From Micromussa lordhowensis (Eukaryota > Cnidaria > Anthozoa > Scleractinia > Lobophylliidae), in assembly GCA_964020085.1 (NCBI GenBank), contig OZ026608.1, positions 20,999,812-21,063,811 on the forward strand: a stretch of DNA of 64,000 nt. Direction: 5' to 3'. The notes below the pieces were generated by a model. The model did no database searches, had not been told where the DNA came from, and saw only the letters and a program-made list of their open reading frames with translations. Positions 33,975 to 45,500 of the stretch are shown piece by piece; within the stretch, counting starts at the first letter, position 1; every line of letters starts with the position of its first letter. A program made the translations under genes and the position numbers.

Positions 33975-36900
33975 CTAATCTGGTTTCTTGAGTGATTCAC
34001 GCGGATGAACGTTTAAGAAATCACGAATGTGTTTATTCACAGTCTCATAGTCATCCACCTGTACCCAGTGATTCGCTCCCTCAACATATCTGTGGACAAA
34101 TTAAAAGGAATTCAATTAGGAAAATTCCCCTTAGTTTATGGCACACGTTTCATTAAATCAGTGTTAGGAATTTTGAGGGAGAAAATATCATCTGGTCAAA
34201 GACTAGGCTGCGGGTAGGCTCACGTGTGGGTGTGGAGAAGTGGCGCTTTGACCAGAACTCCTCAAAGCCGGATCGCTTCGCCCGCACGAGAAACTCAAAG
34301 GTGAGCCTGCTCACAACATAGTCAATGTTTTTTTTCCTTTGTTCTCATTAGCTGTCTGTTTATATAGAGAAGCAAGCCATTTCCTGACTTCAGCTACAAC
34401 AAGAATGTAATGACGAACAAGTGCCACTGTCACCTCCACTTCCCATCATTTGCCAATCTTGGTTAGCACTTCCATATGAATCAAATACTGATAAAAAACC
34501 TGGATTTTACTTTGAAATTCCTTCTTTGTTTGTTTATTTGTTGTAAAACGACAAATGAACTTCTTACTTGATCGTCAAGTCTTCCACATACTGTTCTGTT
34601 CCTATCAAGGTTTCTTTCAAAAGAAACAAATCTCCTGTTCCCTAAAAGAAAGAAAAAAAAAAAAATGGAGTCAAACTCTCTATCCCAGATGGATATCAAA
34701 CTTTAGAATCCACCACACTCTATTGGGGAATGTCTGAGTGATATTCCCCAATTTTTAAAACTGTGCTTGTTGCAAAAAAATATGTGAAGAATAATAAACA
34801 CAACAACCTCCATTTTGACGAGAAAATATGCACGTATATTTGTCCTTGGACACTATCTGTTCCTCAAAGCTCACAGTTTTCTTCAAGCTACGCTGGCCGG
34901 GGACAATTTGTTGTGTTCTTGGGCAAGACACTTCACTCTCACAGTGCCTCTCTCCACCCAGGTGTATAAATGGGTACCGGCGAATTTGATGCTGGGGGTA
35001 ACCCTGCGATGGACTAGCATCCCATCCAGGGGGGAGTAGAAATACTCCTAGTCGCTTCATGCTACTGAAACCGGGATAAGCTCCGGCCTGATGAGCCACT
35101 AGGCTCGTATGCAGACTTTACCTTTTACCTACGCTCTCGGAAAACTGTTCGCTTCTCGAAACAGATAATGTCCGCCAACAAATATCCGAGCATATTTTTG
35201 CACTAAATGGAGGCTATTGTTTATGTAATTTAGAATGGATGATGGGAGCATAACCTGGCCCCTCCATTTTTTAGTCAACTGTTGTAAAATTATCAAATTT
35301 GGTGGAATATCTAGCATCTCTCCTTCTTCAGTGATTGGGGCGGAATTAGGGTTAAGGTGGTGGCATGATTAGCTCATAGAAAAGCTATGCCATAAGCTGA
35401 GATGGGTTTGCAGATTTACCTTTTGTCTTAGGTTCTTTCATGTTTAATCATCAATAAAATCAAATAGGGAAAAAAAATCCATCTTTCCTGCAGTTCAGTG
35501 GGAACATCTGGACTAAAGATTCACTTCTGGTGTACTGGGTACAAAGTTTATGAACTTGGTCCGAGATGGAGTTGGATATATGGCACGGGATGGGTGTGGT
35601 CAGGGTGGTCCCAGACACAGTACCCCCGTCCTCTGAAGTTGCTGTTGACGGGTATCACTTACCCAAACCACAAGGGTGGGGGCCTTGATCTTTGTGCGAG
35701 TGTGACCTCGAGGCAAATCAGGTGACATTGCTCCCCTGTAGTAGTTTATGGGACCAGAACATCCAGACTGACTCAAAGCGTACTTGTACGCCTCCACATC
35801 TTCTTCAGTAAAGTTATTTGTTTTCTAAATAACAGGGTTAAAGACATTCCTAATAAAGTAAAACCATACACTTGGAAGTTCTGAACAGAATTTAGAGCTC
35901 ACAAAAGAGAGGTTAAATGGCTTATTGCAGGTTAGTGCTGTCATGAGTGGGTGGAAGTTGTTACAAAGATAATTTCCATAACAATCTTACCCCAAAACCT
36001 TTACTTATTAATTTGTAGTCACCCATCTCCAAAATGAACTCTGGCAGGCAAGGCAATTGAAAGAAAAACATGTACTACAAAAGAGAGAAAGAAGAAATAT
36101 ATTGAGTAGTACATAAAAAGTTACATTTATGCTAGCATACAACAAACAAGCACCCGAGTGCTTAAATATGATTTCCAGTCCGTACTGCACATTCTTGAGA
36201 GTTCGTGTGCAAATTTTGTTTTGCCTCATGTAAGACATCACAAAATATAAACATTTTGCAACTACTTACATGAAGTTTCAAAACAACCTCCACTATGGAT
36301 GCGAAGCGGTCAAAGCTTAATGCTTTGCTTTTTCTCATATTACTTGATGAAACCACTTTGCAGCTGTTGTAAAAAGAATTTGAAAGGCCTCAAAGATAAG
36401 GTATTTGGTCTGTAACGAATAACAACGATTTGCATTCCATTGATTGGGAACTTGTAATGTTTATAAACATTGGGGTGCCAAGACTGCGCAGTATGGACTG
36501 GCAATCACCTTTAAATTTACTGTGGACACAGTCAAATTGATTTCTGTAAATGATACAACAATCCAGCACACTGATCCAAAATATGAAGGCAGTCTTCACT
36601 GAGTAAAATTTTAACATGTGTAGTGCTATGCATTTCTTTTGTAAAGCTCTTTCTACTGGCTCTGTCTGAGGGTGGGTCTATGAAAGCTTCCATAAACTGT
36701 TCAGAGTTCACCTTGGCTGGTTAGCACTTGTTGCTAAATAAATTACTGTTAAAATCATCCCCCACCTCTCCTTGGGTATGTCATGTGGTTTCTAATAAAC
36801 TTGGATCACTTCTTTTTTATTCATTTAGGTCTGAGAAGCAATTTCTCCAAGCTTGTTGGTTTTGCTGCAATTGAATATTACTTGCTAACTGATTCTCTTA

Positions 36901-39900
36901 TCTTATCCAACACTTGCTGAGTTCCCTCAGCACATGTGCTACAGAGATGTCATCTTTTGAGGTCACACAATAAAAGGACATTGCACTGCCTAACCTAATG
37001 CAAAGCAGTGTTCCACGTTCATGCCGACTTGAGCAGTTTGCGCATAACACACAAGAGTTGAATTGGTCTGTTGAGAAACAGGGACATCACCAATAATAAA
37101 ATTCCTTCTTATCATTTATAATTACCCAGGACGCAAGAAACTGCTTTTTAGAAGACAGCACACACTTGTCAAAGCACCTGATTAAACAAAAATCATTAAA
37201 GTATTTAGTCTATTGTAGAACATTTGTACATAAAATTTAAATGTACAAGAACAGTAATAAAATATGGTAAACCAGAAACACAGCACCCAAGAAGTAGCTT
37301 CTTTTTAGCATTTATTTATACGTTTTTTGGTGTAAATTTAGGCATTTCCCAGACTTAAATTGTTACTAGTACAGAATGAGCATGGCTAGTGAGAATTGCA
37401 TTACAGGTTTTAATAACTCCAAAGTCAAAAATTGTGTACACTCTGTGCCAAGGACTTTGGATGAATTAATAAACCCTAAAATGTAAAATAAATGATATTA
37501 CTTACATACCTGTCACTTACAGCCTTCAAAGAGTTCAACATTATGCAAGGCATCTCCACAGAACAGATCAACCCCAGACCACTGAATGCTTGAATTTCCT
37601 CAACTCAATTATTAATACTACAGTGACTAATAGGGTACATATATGTGCTAGTTATGGGTCCCCAATTTACATGCCTATGAGAGGTGCTCCCAAGAAAAGT
37701 TTGTAATAAAAGACTGGTTGCAGTAAGTAAAAATATGTTGAAAGTAAGACTACAACGTGCACTTACTTTGGGTGTGGAATGTTGCATGCAATCAACTTGT
37801 CCACTAGCTCTGGATAAATGTGGGCAACATTCCTGAAATTAACAAGCAGATGTTAATAAGCAAGTATTAAGCAAGTATGCATGTGTGAGTACGAATAAAT
37901 ATTGTTGTTGTAATAATAGCGTGATGGAAGTTATGGTACTATCTAGAACTGCTGTTCCATTATTTAATATTTATGGCTATTTAAATCCTTCAAAATGTAT
38001 TTTATCAATGTATTTTTTCAAATATGATTTTTCTGTTTAGGAAACCAGACTAAACTAATGACCTGGGCCTTACATGTATGCATAACTTCATTTTCACCAA
38101 GTGAGTTATTAGCCAGCATTTCACATCGAAGCAATACATGTTACGACATCCATATTTCCTACCTTGGCATTGTGAACAAGACATTTTTTATTAATCTCGA
38201 GGTGTGGTGGCTACATGGCTAGGACCCTACAATCTGGTAAGAGCTGTCTGAGTTCTGAACCTAGCTGGGGTTATTGTGACACTTTACCTTCACAGTGCTT
38301 CTCTCTAACTGGGTACATATAAATTTAATGCCAGGTGAAACCATGCAATGAACTAGAATCCCATCCAGGGAGGAGTAGATTAAGGTACTCAATGGCTAAA
38401 GAAACCTTAGCAATACAAGACATGCAGCCCAACACAGGCTTTATCTTTAACAACTTCACTCTCTTGAATAATGAAAGAGCTTTATTTTATCTTTACATGA
38501 TAGTTTAAGTTCCAAACTTTTGTCAGCAAAGAGGATTATTTCTTTTTCACTAAATCCCTTACCATGCAACAGCACCTCCCCAGTCATGAGCCAGCAACAC
38601 ACAGGACCTGTACCCCAGAGCTTCTACCTGCATCACATACAATCAACAGATTACGTAATCAAGACCTGGCTACCTACCCCTTGTCACTAGTTTGCATTTC
38701 ATCATGTATCATTGACATCTGGAGAACAAATTCCAACATACCATTTCCTTGACATCATTTACCAAGTATGACAACTTGTACTGGTCTTGTCCCTTAGGGT
38801 GATCACTTTCTCCATACCCCCTATAAAAGAGCCATGAGCTCTCAGTTGATTATTTGGTGCTCAAAGTACTATGTTCTCAGTCAATGAAAATATTTCTAGT
38901 AAGGTGGCCATGTTATTCTCAAAGTTATTTGCGAAAGGTCTTATGATAAACGTCTTTGCTAAAATGCAAAATCTGCTCTGTCAAAGGTTACAATCCTTAC
39001 TGCCATTAATCATTTAGGAAACCTCTCAGGAAGAAGACGTGCACGTTAATGGTGCAGGTAAAGTGGCATTCCAAAAATATCCTCCTCCAACCCTCCCCTC
39101 TTTCCCCAACCTTAATGGGACCAATTCAAGTCTGAAATTTTTAAGATGGCAGGCATATTGCAGATTTCTGACTCTCTTCTCCTTTGATTGCAAGTGCAGA
39201 CCAGCACAGGTTTTGTTTGCAGAAAATCAAGCACAAAGTAAGTTGGAATGTCATTGAGTATGGTATTTGCACCCATTAGAAAATTTAACAAATGAAAAGT
39301 AACAAAGAAACACTGGCAATATGAATGTGCTTGCGAGTGACCACGGACAACATGGGCACGAGAAACAAAACCATCAACCAGAAGTCAATTTTTCATGATA
39401 GTTCCAGGTCTCTTTACAACTTTCCCCAAAGGATAACTATCTCCTTGATGCACGTAGAACAGACTCTCAAGGTAACCCAGTCTCATTTAATCAACACTTT
39501 CCTATAACAAAAGCTTCACATGTGTAAAATTAATAATGGTTACGAACAACAAGGCATCTACCTTTAATGAGAACAAGCCAATATTCCCAATGGTCTGAGC
39601 TTGATTTTCAGCAAACAAAACCTGCACTTACAATCAAAGGAGAAGAGAGTGGGAAATCTGCAATGTGTCCACTATCTTGGAAATTATAGGTAAACAAACT
39701 TGAATCTACCTCACTGATAGTTCTGGGATTTATTTTGTTTTTTCCTGTTGATTTTATAGGGGTTCAGTAGGGAGGATCAGTAGGGGGGTCAGTGTTTTGA
39801 CGAAACCTGGATATTTCGACCTTTCATATAAATTATTATTATTAAACAAATAAAGAAGCCTAAGCCGTGTATTACACTGTGATAAAACACATTGGGTATT

Positions 39901-40816
39901 TGAGAACACGAGGGAAATGTAGAAAACACGAGCCGCAGGCGAGTGTTTTCTACAATTCTTGAGTGTTCTCAAATGTCCAGAGTGTTTTATCACAGTGTAA
40001 TACACGGATTAGGCTTCTTCATTTGCTTTATAATATAGATTTTATGCGTGTAAAACAATAAAACACGCTTTTTCTTTGTTTTATACTCTGATAAAACATG
40101 GGTTTTCGACCAATCAGAGCGTGCGCAGGATCCTATCTATATTATAAATTATTATATATTATAATTCACAAAGGTTTGCCATCACTGTGAATTATTATAA
40201 GTAGCACAGAAAACATCGTTACCTCATATCCACAGCAACCACCCTGTAGTTATCACTGAAAGCCTTCAACTGATACCGCCAGGAATACCAAAACTACAGA
40301 GTGATAGGATGAATCCCATAGTTAATAACTATGATGATAAAACACAATTATACACCTCTAAGGTCCTCTAATGAGCAGACTTATATCCGAGTGCATACTA
40401 CTAATCTAAACACAAGGCTAAATGACAAATTACAATAAACACACCTCAGGGAATCCATGCAGGCACAGCATCAGCGGTTTGGTTGGATCGCCTTTAGCCA
40501 CATAATGGATTCGTAAATTTGAAGCTGTTCTTAGGAAGTTATGCTCTCCAAGCTCAGGGTCGAGAAGGCATGAAGGAGCTGCATAATTCAATCGAAAATT
40601 CAACAGCATTTAAGGCTTAAATAGGACACACACTGTCAAAATAATGTGAAATTTTCAAAACCTGCTTGAAATGTGCTTACGAGTTTCTCTTCTCTTGGCC
40701 CCCGGCGGAATTCCAAGGTTTCGAATGGTCTCCCATAAGAGTCGTAAACAGATTAGTAAACCATAAAATAAAGCAAGACTGTATACAAACAAACTTTGTA
40801 ACAGTTGCTTCGCCAT
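33975..40816 (-). CDS. Epoxide hydrolase-like alpha/beta hydrolase (EPHX3/EPHX4 type)
   Basis: Eleven minus-strand exons: 40816-40681, 40578-40445, 40293-40223, 38820-38742, 38627-38563, 37832-37767, 37177-37126, 36074-35991, 35824-35663, 34641-34568 and 34089-33975. They join to exactly 345 aa, close to human EPHX3/EPHX4 (about 360). Residues 1-30 include one membrane anchor (LFVYSLALFYGLLICL). The oxyanion motif HGFPE is near residue 87, and the nucleophile is Asp155 in LLAHDWGG. The acid is Asp287 in GTGDLFLL and the base His315 in GANHWVQ. Lid tyrosines are probably Tyr257/258 (PINYYRG) with Tyr202 (WYMFFFQ). The triad is complete, so hydrolysis of lipid epoxides at the ER membrane is expected from the family. 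EPHX3 and EPHX4 cannot be separated by eye, so no symbol is given. Minus-strand AATAAA at 33865. Confidence 0.92.
34890..35128 (+). mobile_element. tRNA-derived SINE, family 1, 5'-truncated
   Basis: The copy begins at GCTGGCCGGGGAC, inside the head, and runs to the tail at GCTCGTATGCAGACTTTACC. CTACGCT occurs at both edges, a 7-base candidate target duplication. It is in the intron before the tenth exon of the epoxide hydrolase gene, opposite to it. Confidence 0.8.
38199..38440 (+). mobile_element. tRNA-derived SINE, family 1, old diverged copy
   Basis: Recognisable by GAGGTGTGGTGGCTACATGG, ACTGGGTACATATAAATTTAATGCC and CCCATCCAGGGAGGAGTAG in the same order and spacing as the other copies. 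It is clearly more diverged than they are. Located in an intron of the epoxide hydrolase gene. Confidence 0.7.
39140..39695. repeat. Inverted repeat with long loop in epoxide hydrolase intron
   Basis: The left arm, about 39145-39235, contains ATTGCAGATTTCTGACTCTC, then CTTCTCCTTTGATTGCAAG and AGCACAGGTTTTGTTTGC. The right arm, about 39590-39685, carries the complement, at an estimated 80-85% identity by eye. The loop is about 350 bases with no coding content. Confidence 0.7.
39853..40150. mobile_element. Palindromic MITE-like element
   Basis: AGAAGCCTAAGCCGTGTATT at 39854 is complemented by AATACACGGATTAGGCTTCT at about 40000. The arms also share GTGATAAAACAC and GAGAACAC words. Sequence to about 40150 includes CGACCAATCAGAGCGTGCGC, a word also seen near 53940 (CGACCAATGAGAGCGCGCG), so the two may share a family. 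Confidence 0.7.
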
Positions 40817-41927
40817 ACTGATATCGAATAAGCTTCAAACTTGACCTCCCCCAAAGAACATGCAAACCTAGGATATTGCGCAGGGACCAGGGCCAGTTTC
40901 AAATTTTAACCAATCGATAAACTGACACCTGCACCACGTGAAAGTTGACCACTTATGGACCTTGAAACATGGTTCAAAATAATATTATTATATGGCTGTG
41001 CCTCACAAGGACTGGGAAGTACCGAATTCACGAATTTGATTGGCTGAAATTGATATTGGAAGCGGTCTAGACCGGCATCTAGACAGCCCATCTAGACCGG
41101 TAAAAAAGTTGCGGTGAAAAAGTTGCAAACTGAAATGCAAAAATGTTGACTATTTTTTTCTAACAATATTTAATTACGAAAGTGCCAAAAAGAATAATAA
41201 TAGAATAATAATAGTTATTATCATAATAATAATAATTTATTTTTTTATCAGTTTAATATCCCGTCATTCAACTCGTACTCGCCCCAGTTTCCTGCGCAAT
41301 TTCGGAACGGCCTATGGACTCGCAGCACTTGCAAACATCTGCATGGTTGTAAGGTAGCCTGGGATCTTAAATCTGGGAATTAGGACTAACGCATCCAGTG
41401 CCCAGTGTCGAAAGTTACACTGACCCGCTCTCAAATTTCATGAAACTTTACCATACAGTTCCCAGACCGCGGAGGCATACATTTGAACTGAAAGAAATAA
41501 GCCGCCCGGTTACCGACATTGAGATCATGATGACAATTAATGTCACTTTGAGTTCACTACCGATTGTTTTCTGGGTTTTATTAACACTGCTGCTCTGAAG
41601 ATGCCCAGATTACAACTGTACTACCAGTTCGTATTTTACTCGCCTAATACTGTAAACCTCACGTACAGTATCAGTCTAGTTCTGGCCTTCTGTCACGCAA
41701 CGCAATGCTCACCAGACCCTCTCTCACTGGCGTTCCGTGACAGAGAGAGGGCCGGAACAGGTGGACTAGTATGGTAGCGTGTCACGCTCAGCTCGCTGAT
41801 TATATTTATCATTATTTTATTTTATTCATTAGAGCCTCTTTACAGACTGGTATGCTACATTTCCCTTGACAGGGCTCTTCCTGGCTGTAACTGCAAACAG
41901 AAAGGGGAGTAAAGAGGGTACCTCTGT

Positions 41928-42138
41928 CACAGGGAGCCCTCGCATCCGTTTAGAATATGAATAAAAGATCAACCTACCTTTATCGCGCGTGTTTTGTGGC
42001 GGCCATTTTGAATTTTTAATGCACGCGCGGTCTGCTAGAATGAGAAATTCAAAATGGCCGCCACAAAACACAGAACACGCGCGATAGCCCGCGCGATTCT
42101 TTTATTCATATTCTAAACTGATGTGAGGGCTCCCTGTG
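41928..42138. mobile_element. 211-bp MITE with 7-bp target site duplication
   Basis: Termini CACAGGGAGCCCTC and GAGGGCTCCCTGTG, with the same 7 bases CCTCTGT directly outside both ends (41921-41927 and 42139-42145). Inside there is a second inverted repeat around TTTTGTGGCGGCCATTTTGA. No coding content. Superfamily not assigned: a 7-base duplication does not fit Tc1 or piggyBac well. Confidence 0.92.
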
Positions 42139-42550
42139 CCTCTGTCGGGAAGGATAGCCACATACTTTAGCAGTAGATTCTCTCCATTCATGGTGCCATG
42201 TCGTCAAACGCTTTACAGAAAGAAGTAAATTAAGTTCCTGCAACAGTGTTTCTACGACGCACAAAATTAACTTTTATCGAATTCTTAGTGGAAACCTCAA
42301 TTGCCGTCGCTGTAAAGTCTTGGGCACTTATGTTCTATGCTTCACGCGAAAACGCATTTATGGGAACAAACTGGGACATTCCATATCTTGTTTTCGAACA
42401 TCCCGCGTTTAGCAAATTAACAGTTTGCGAAACATTCCTTTGACCTATGACAAACAAGTTTAAATCTTGCAAAAACGTCCCTACATTGTGTAACTTATAG
42501 TCTTTTAATGACGACATGAAGCCCCTTTATATTTCAACGTTTTAGCATTG

Positions 42551-42556
42551 TTTATT
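42551..42556 (-). terminator. GTF2F1 polyadenylation signal
   Basis: AATAAA on the minus strand only 11 bases after the GTF2F1 stop codon, implying an extremely short 3' UTR unless a more distal site is used. Confidence 0.6.
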
Positions 42557-42567
42557 GCCAGTAATAA

Positions 42568-45500
42568 TCAGCTGAGCTGTTTGAGTGACAGGTACAGTTT
42601 TCCTTTGATGGTTTTTTGTTCTGGTTGCAATTTCCTCACAATAGCTGCAATCTTTTTGACAGTTTCGTCATTAGATAGTCCTGTTCTTTTACTCTTGAAC
42701 TTCTGCAGCAGGTCCTTACTCGTCATGGGCTTCCGTGTGAGGTACCTCCTGACGGCTTCTTCTGTGATCCCCTGAGGGCCGTCCTCGCTACCGGTCGGTG
42801 TTGGAGTGCTTGTTCTTGATCCACCTCCTGTCCCCACCGACGAAGGTGCGGGGGATACACGGGGCTTTTTAGAGGCGGGACTTCCCTCTTCTGCTGTGTT
42901 TCCTTTTTTGGTTGAGCTTGCTGGACGCTTCTTGGTTTTAGCTGATAAAAAAACAAATTACAGTTTTCAAAATGAGATTCTCGTGTGGAATAAGGTGTAA
43001 AAAAAAACTCAGAGGTTATTGTCATTGGTTATAGCAGTAAAGTGAAGCTTGCGAGTTTTGTTGGAGACAAGCGTGGTTGGGGAGAGGGTTAGATGTGGGC
43101 GGTTTAGAGAGAAGGTAAGTAGCCAAGACAGCTGTCGGGAGGACGTGACACATGGACGTGACACATGGTGTAAAAATTACTTACAGGGTGTTCCTGGTCG
43201 ATCTTGAACGAGCTTGCTTGCAGCAGCAGCAATAGTGTTGGCTGCACCGTCCACAGCAGCTGTAGGAGTTGATGAACGGCTGTTAGATGATGTACTTGAT
43301 CCACTGGCTGACTTCTTCTTCCTTTTCTTATCACCTGCAAAATAATATTAAATGCTCAGGCAAGTATGTTCCTGCGTGTTGTTTCTTATCGTATTTTCAG
43401 TTGAAATGAGTTTTAAGTCAGTGGAAATGACTTGAACTTGTTATGAAGCGGCAAAAATAAAAGCAACCTAGTCATAAACCACTGACAACTGTTTTGTGTG
43501 AGACTAACGTTTTAATTCTCTTTCCAAGAATGGGTATAATGCCTGGCAAATTGCGCTAGAACTATCGCGACTGTTTTTGATTTTAAGGGTACATTTCTAG
43601 GATAAAACACGAAGTGAAAACAATCTTGTGCAACTTGAGTAGAATGGAGAAGAGAGAAGGAAAAAAAACTCAAGAAACAACACGCAGTTTAATTTATACT
43701 TTTTACTGAAAAAAAAAACATCACACGTTTCCGACTTTTTGTAATTTCTTCTTTTTCTAGGTTTTCTACTTTGTAATTTTTCTATAGAGACGTACCACTT
43801 TGCTAAGTTTTATTAACTACATGTAGCAATAGTACCCAGACTCTTTCAAACCTTGTAAAAAGAGAGCTGAGGTGCCCTTGATATCATCTTGATCAGGATC
43901 TTCCACCTCCTCCTCGTCCCAGGACTCTCTCCCTTCCTCTCTGTCAAGCATATCCTTTAGTTCCTGTCCTTCGCGTGTCAAATCATCTTCTTCTTCACTT
44001 GACGTCTCCTCAGCATTTAGATCATCTTCAGCTTTGGGTTTACTCACTTCAACAGTCTTGACAGCCTCTGTATCAAAGCGAACAAGTTTGAGAATTTTCT
44101 GGTGTATTAAGACTGCTTCACAACAACTTATCAATGTCTTTATTTGCTGCATCTGACACGTTGAAAATGCAGTGATGCTGCAAAAAGAGAGTGGACGTTA
44201 AATTCTCTTGAGCTACGAAAATTTATCATAAGTCTGACACAGTTCCATAACCTGGCCTTGTACATGGACTGTATGTTTGAGTCACCTGTACTTCACAGTT
44301 TACACTGAGGGTTGCAATGGGCAAAGACTTCATATTTTGTCTAATGACACAACAATCCACTGACCCTCAGAAGATGAGGAAGTGTCCGACAGGTAATCCA
44401 TTTCCTTAGAATCCAAGTAGCCATCTTCCTCAGATGATGCATCACTGTCGGCATCTGAACCTTTCTTTGTCTTTTGTTGCCGTTTTTGACCAACTTTATG
44501 CTTGTCTTTCTTGCCTCGTTTAGCTGCTTGAAATATATCAGACAAGTCCACCATAAAAACAATAATAATAATAACAATAAAATTCAAATGAACTAAAACA
44601 CTACCCACCATTAGTAGTATGGCACTTTTTTTATTGCTGCTGTCCTGTGCACCAGACTAACTTCTTATTAATATAGGGGGTACGTTTCTAAAGAAACTGT
44701 GGTGCTGTGTCAGTGGGAGTATTACAAGATAATTTGGTTTTATCAACTGAGTTGATAATGTGAATTGGCCACCGTAAAGAGATTCGGAAGCTGACGTTTC
44801 AAACTTTAGCCCTTTATCGGAGCAATTCACTTCCACGAAGGGCTAACACTTGAAATGTCAGCTTTCGAATCTCTTTACGGTGGCCAATTCACATTATCAA
44901 CTCAGTTGATAAAACCAAATTAACTTCTTATTACACACCTACATCCCTCCCCTCCCATAAAAAAAAGGATGGGGATGCTCATTGTAACTTTAAGGGGTTA
45001 AAAGAAGTGGTTTGGGTATCTCTTAGGGTGTCCAGCCTCAAAAGATCTGCAGCGGGAGTTTTTGCTGTACCTGTTAGGGTATTGAGCCAAAAACATATGA
45101 CGGGAGATAACGTGTTATGTCACACCCACTAAACAGGATCTTAGTACCTCTTACAGGTTCTTTTCAAAATTTCCAACAAGCTCCCCGTCTTAAGGGAGTT
45201 CCCCCTTCCCCTGCAGGACCCTCCTAACAGGATTAGAGGAAGTCCTACCTTCCTTGTTTTTGTCACTTCCTTGACCTTCGTCATCCTCCTCATCATCATC
45301 ATCCTCTGACAAAGAGAGATCTCTTTCATCATCATGTATGATCTGCAGACACCAAATGATCATTGAGACGTGACAGTCCTTATACAAATTTCTAATGATA
45401 CATTTTCAGTGTTCTTAGATGTGAAATTATTATTGACAATATCCCTCACAGTCAGAAGCTTCATAGATTGATTGACAATGATGGCCAGAGAAGAGGGATC

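Larger units (their letters stand above)
40817..42567. other. Spacer between epoxide hydrolase 5' end and GTF2F1 3' end
   Basis: Contains the epoxide hydrolase promoter region, an AT-rich run (41180-41260), a 211-bp MITE with target duplication (41928-42138) and the very short GTF2F1 3' UTR. A 66-codon plus-strand frame at 41398-41598 has a hydrophobic end but no supporting homology or splice context. Confidence 0.55.

Noticed and set aside
41398..41598. 66-codon plus-strand frame with hydrophobic C-terminus
   Set aside because: Short, no signal or splice evidence, no recognisable family, and no paralogue nearby.
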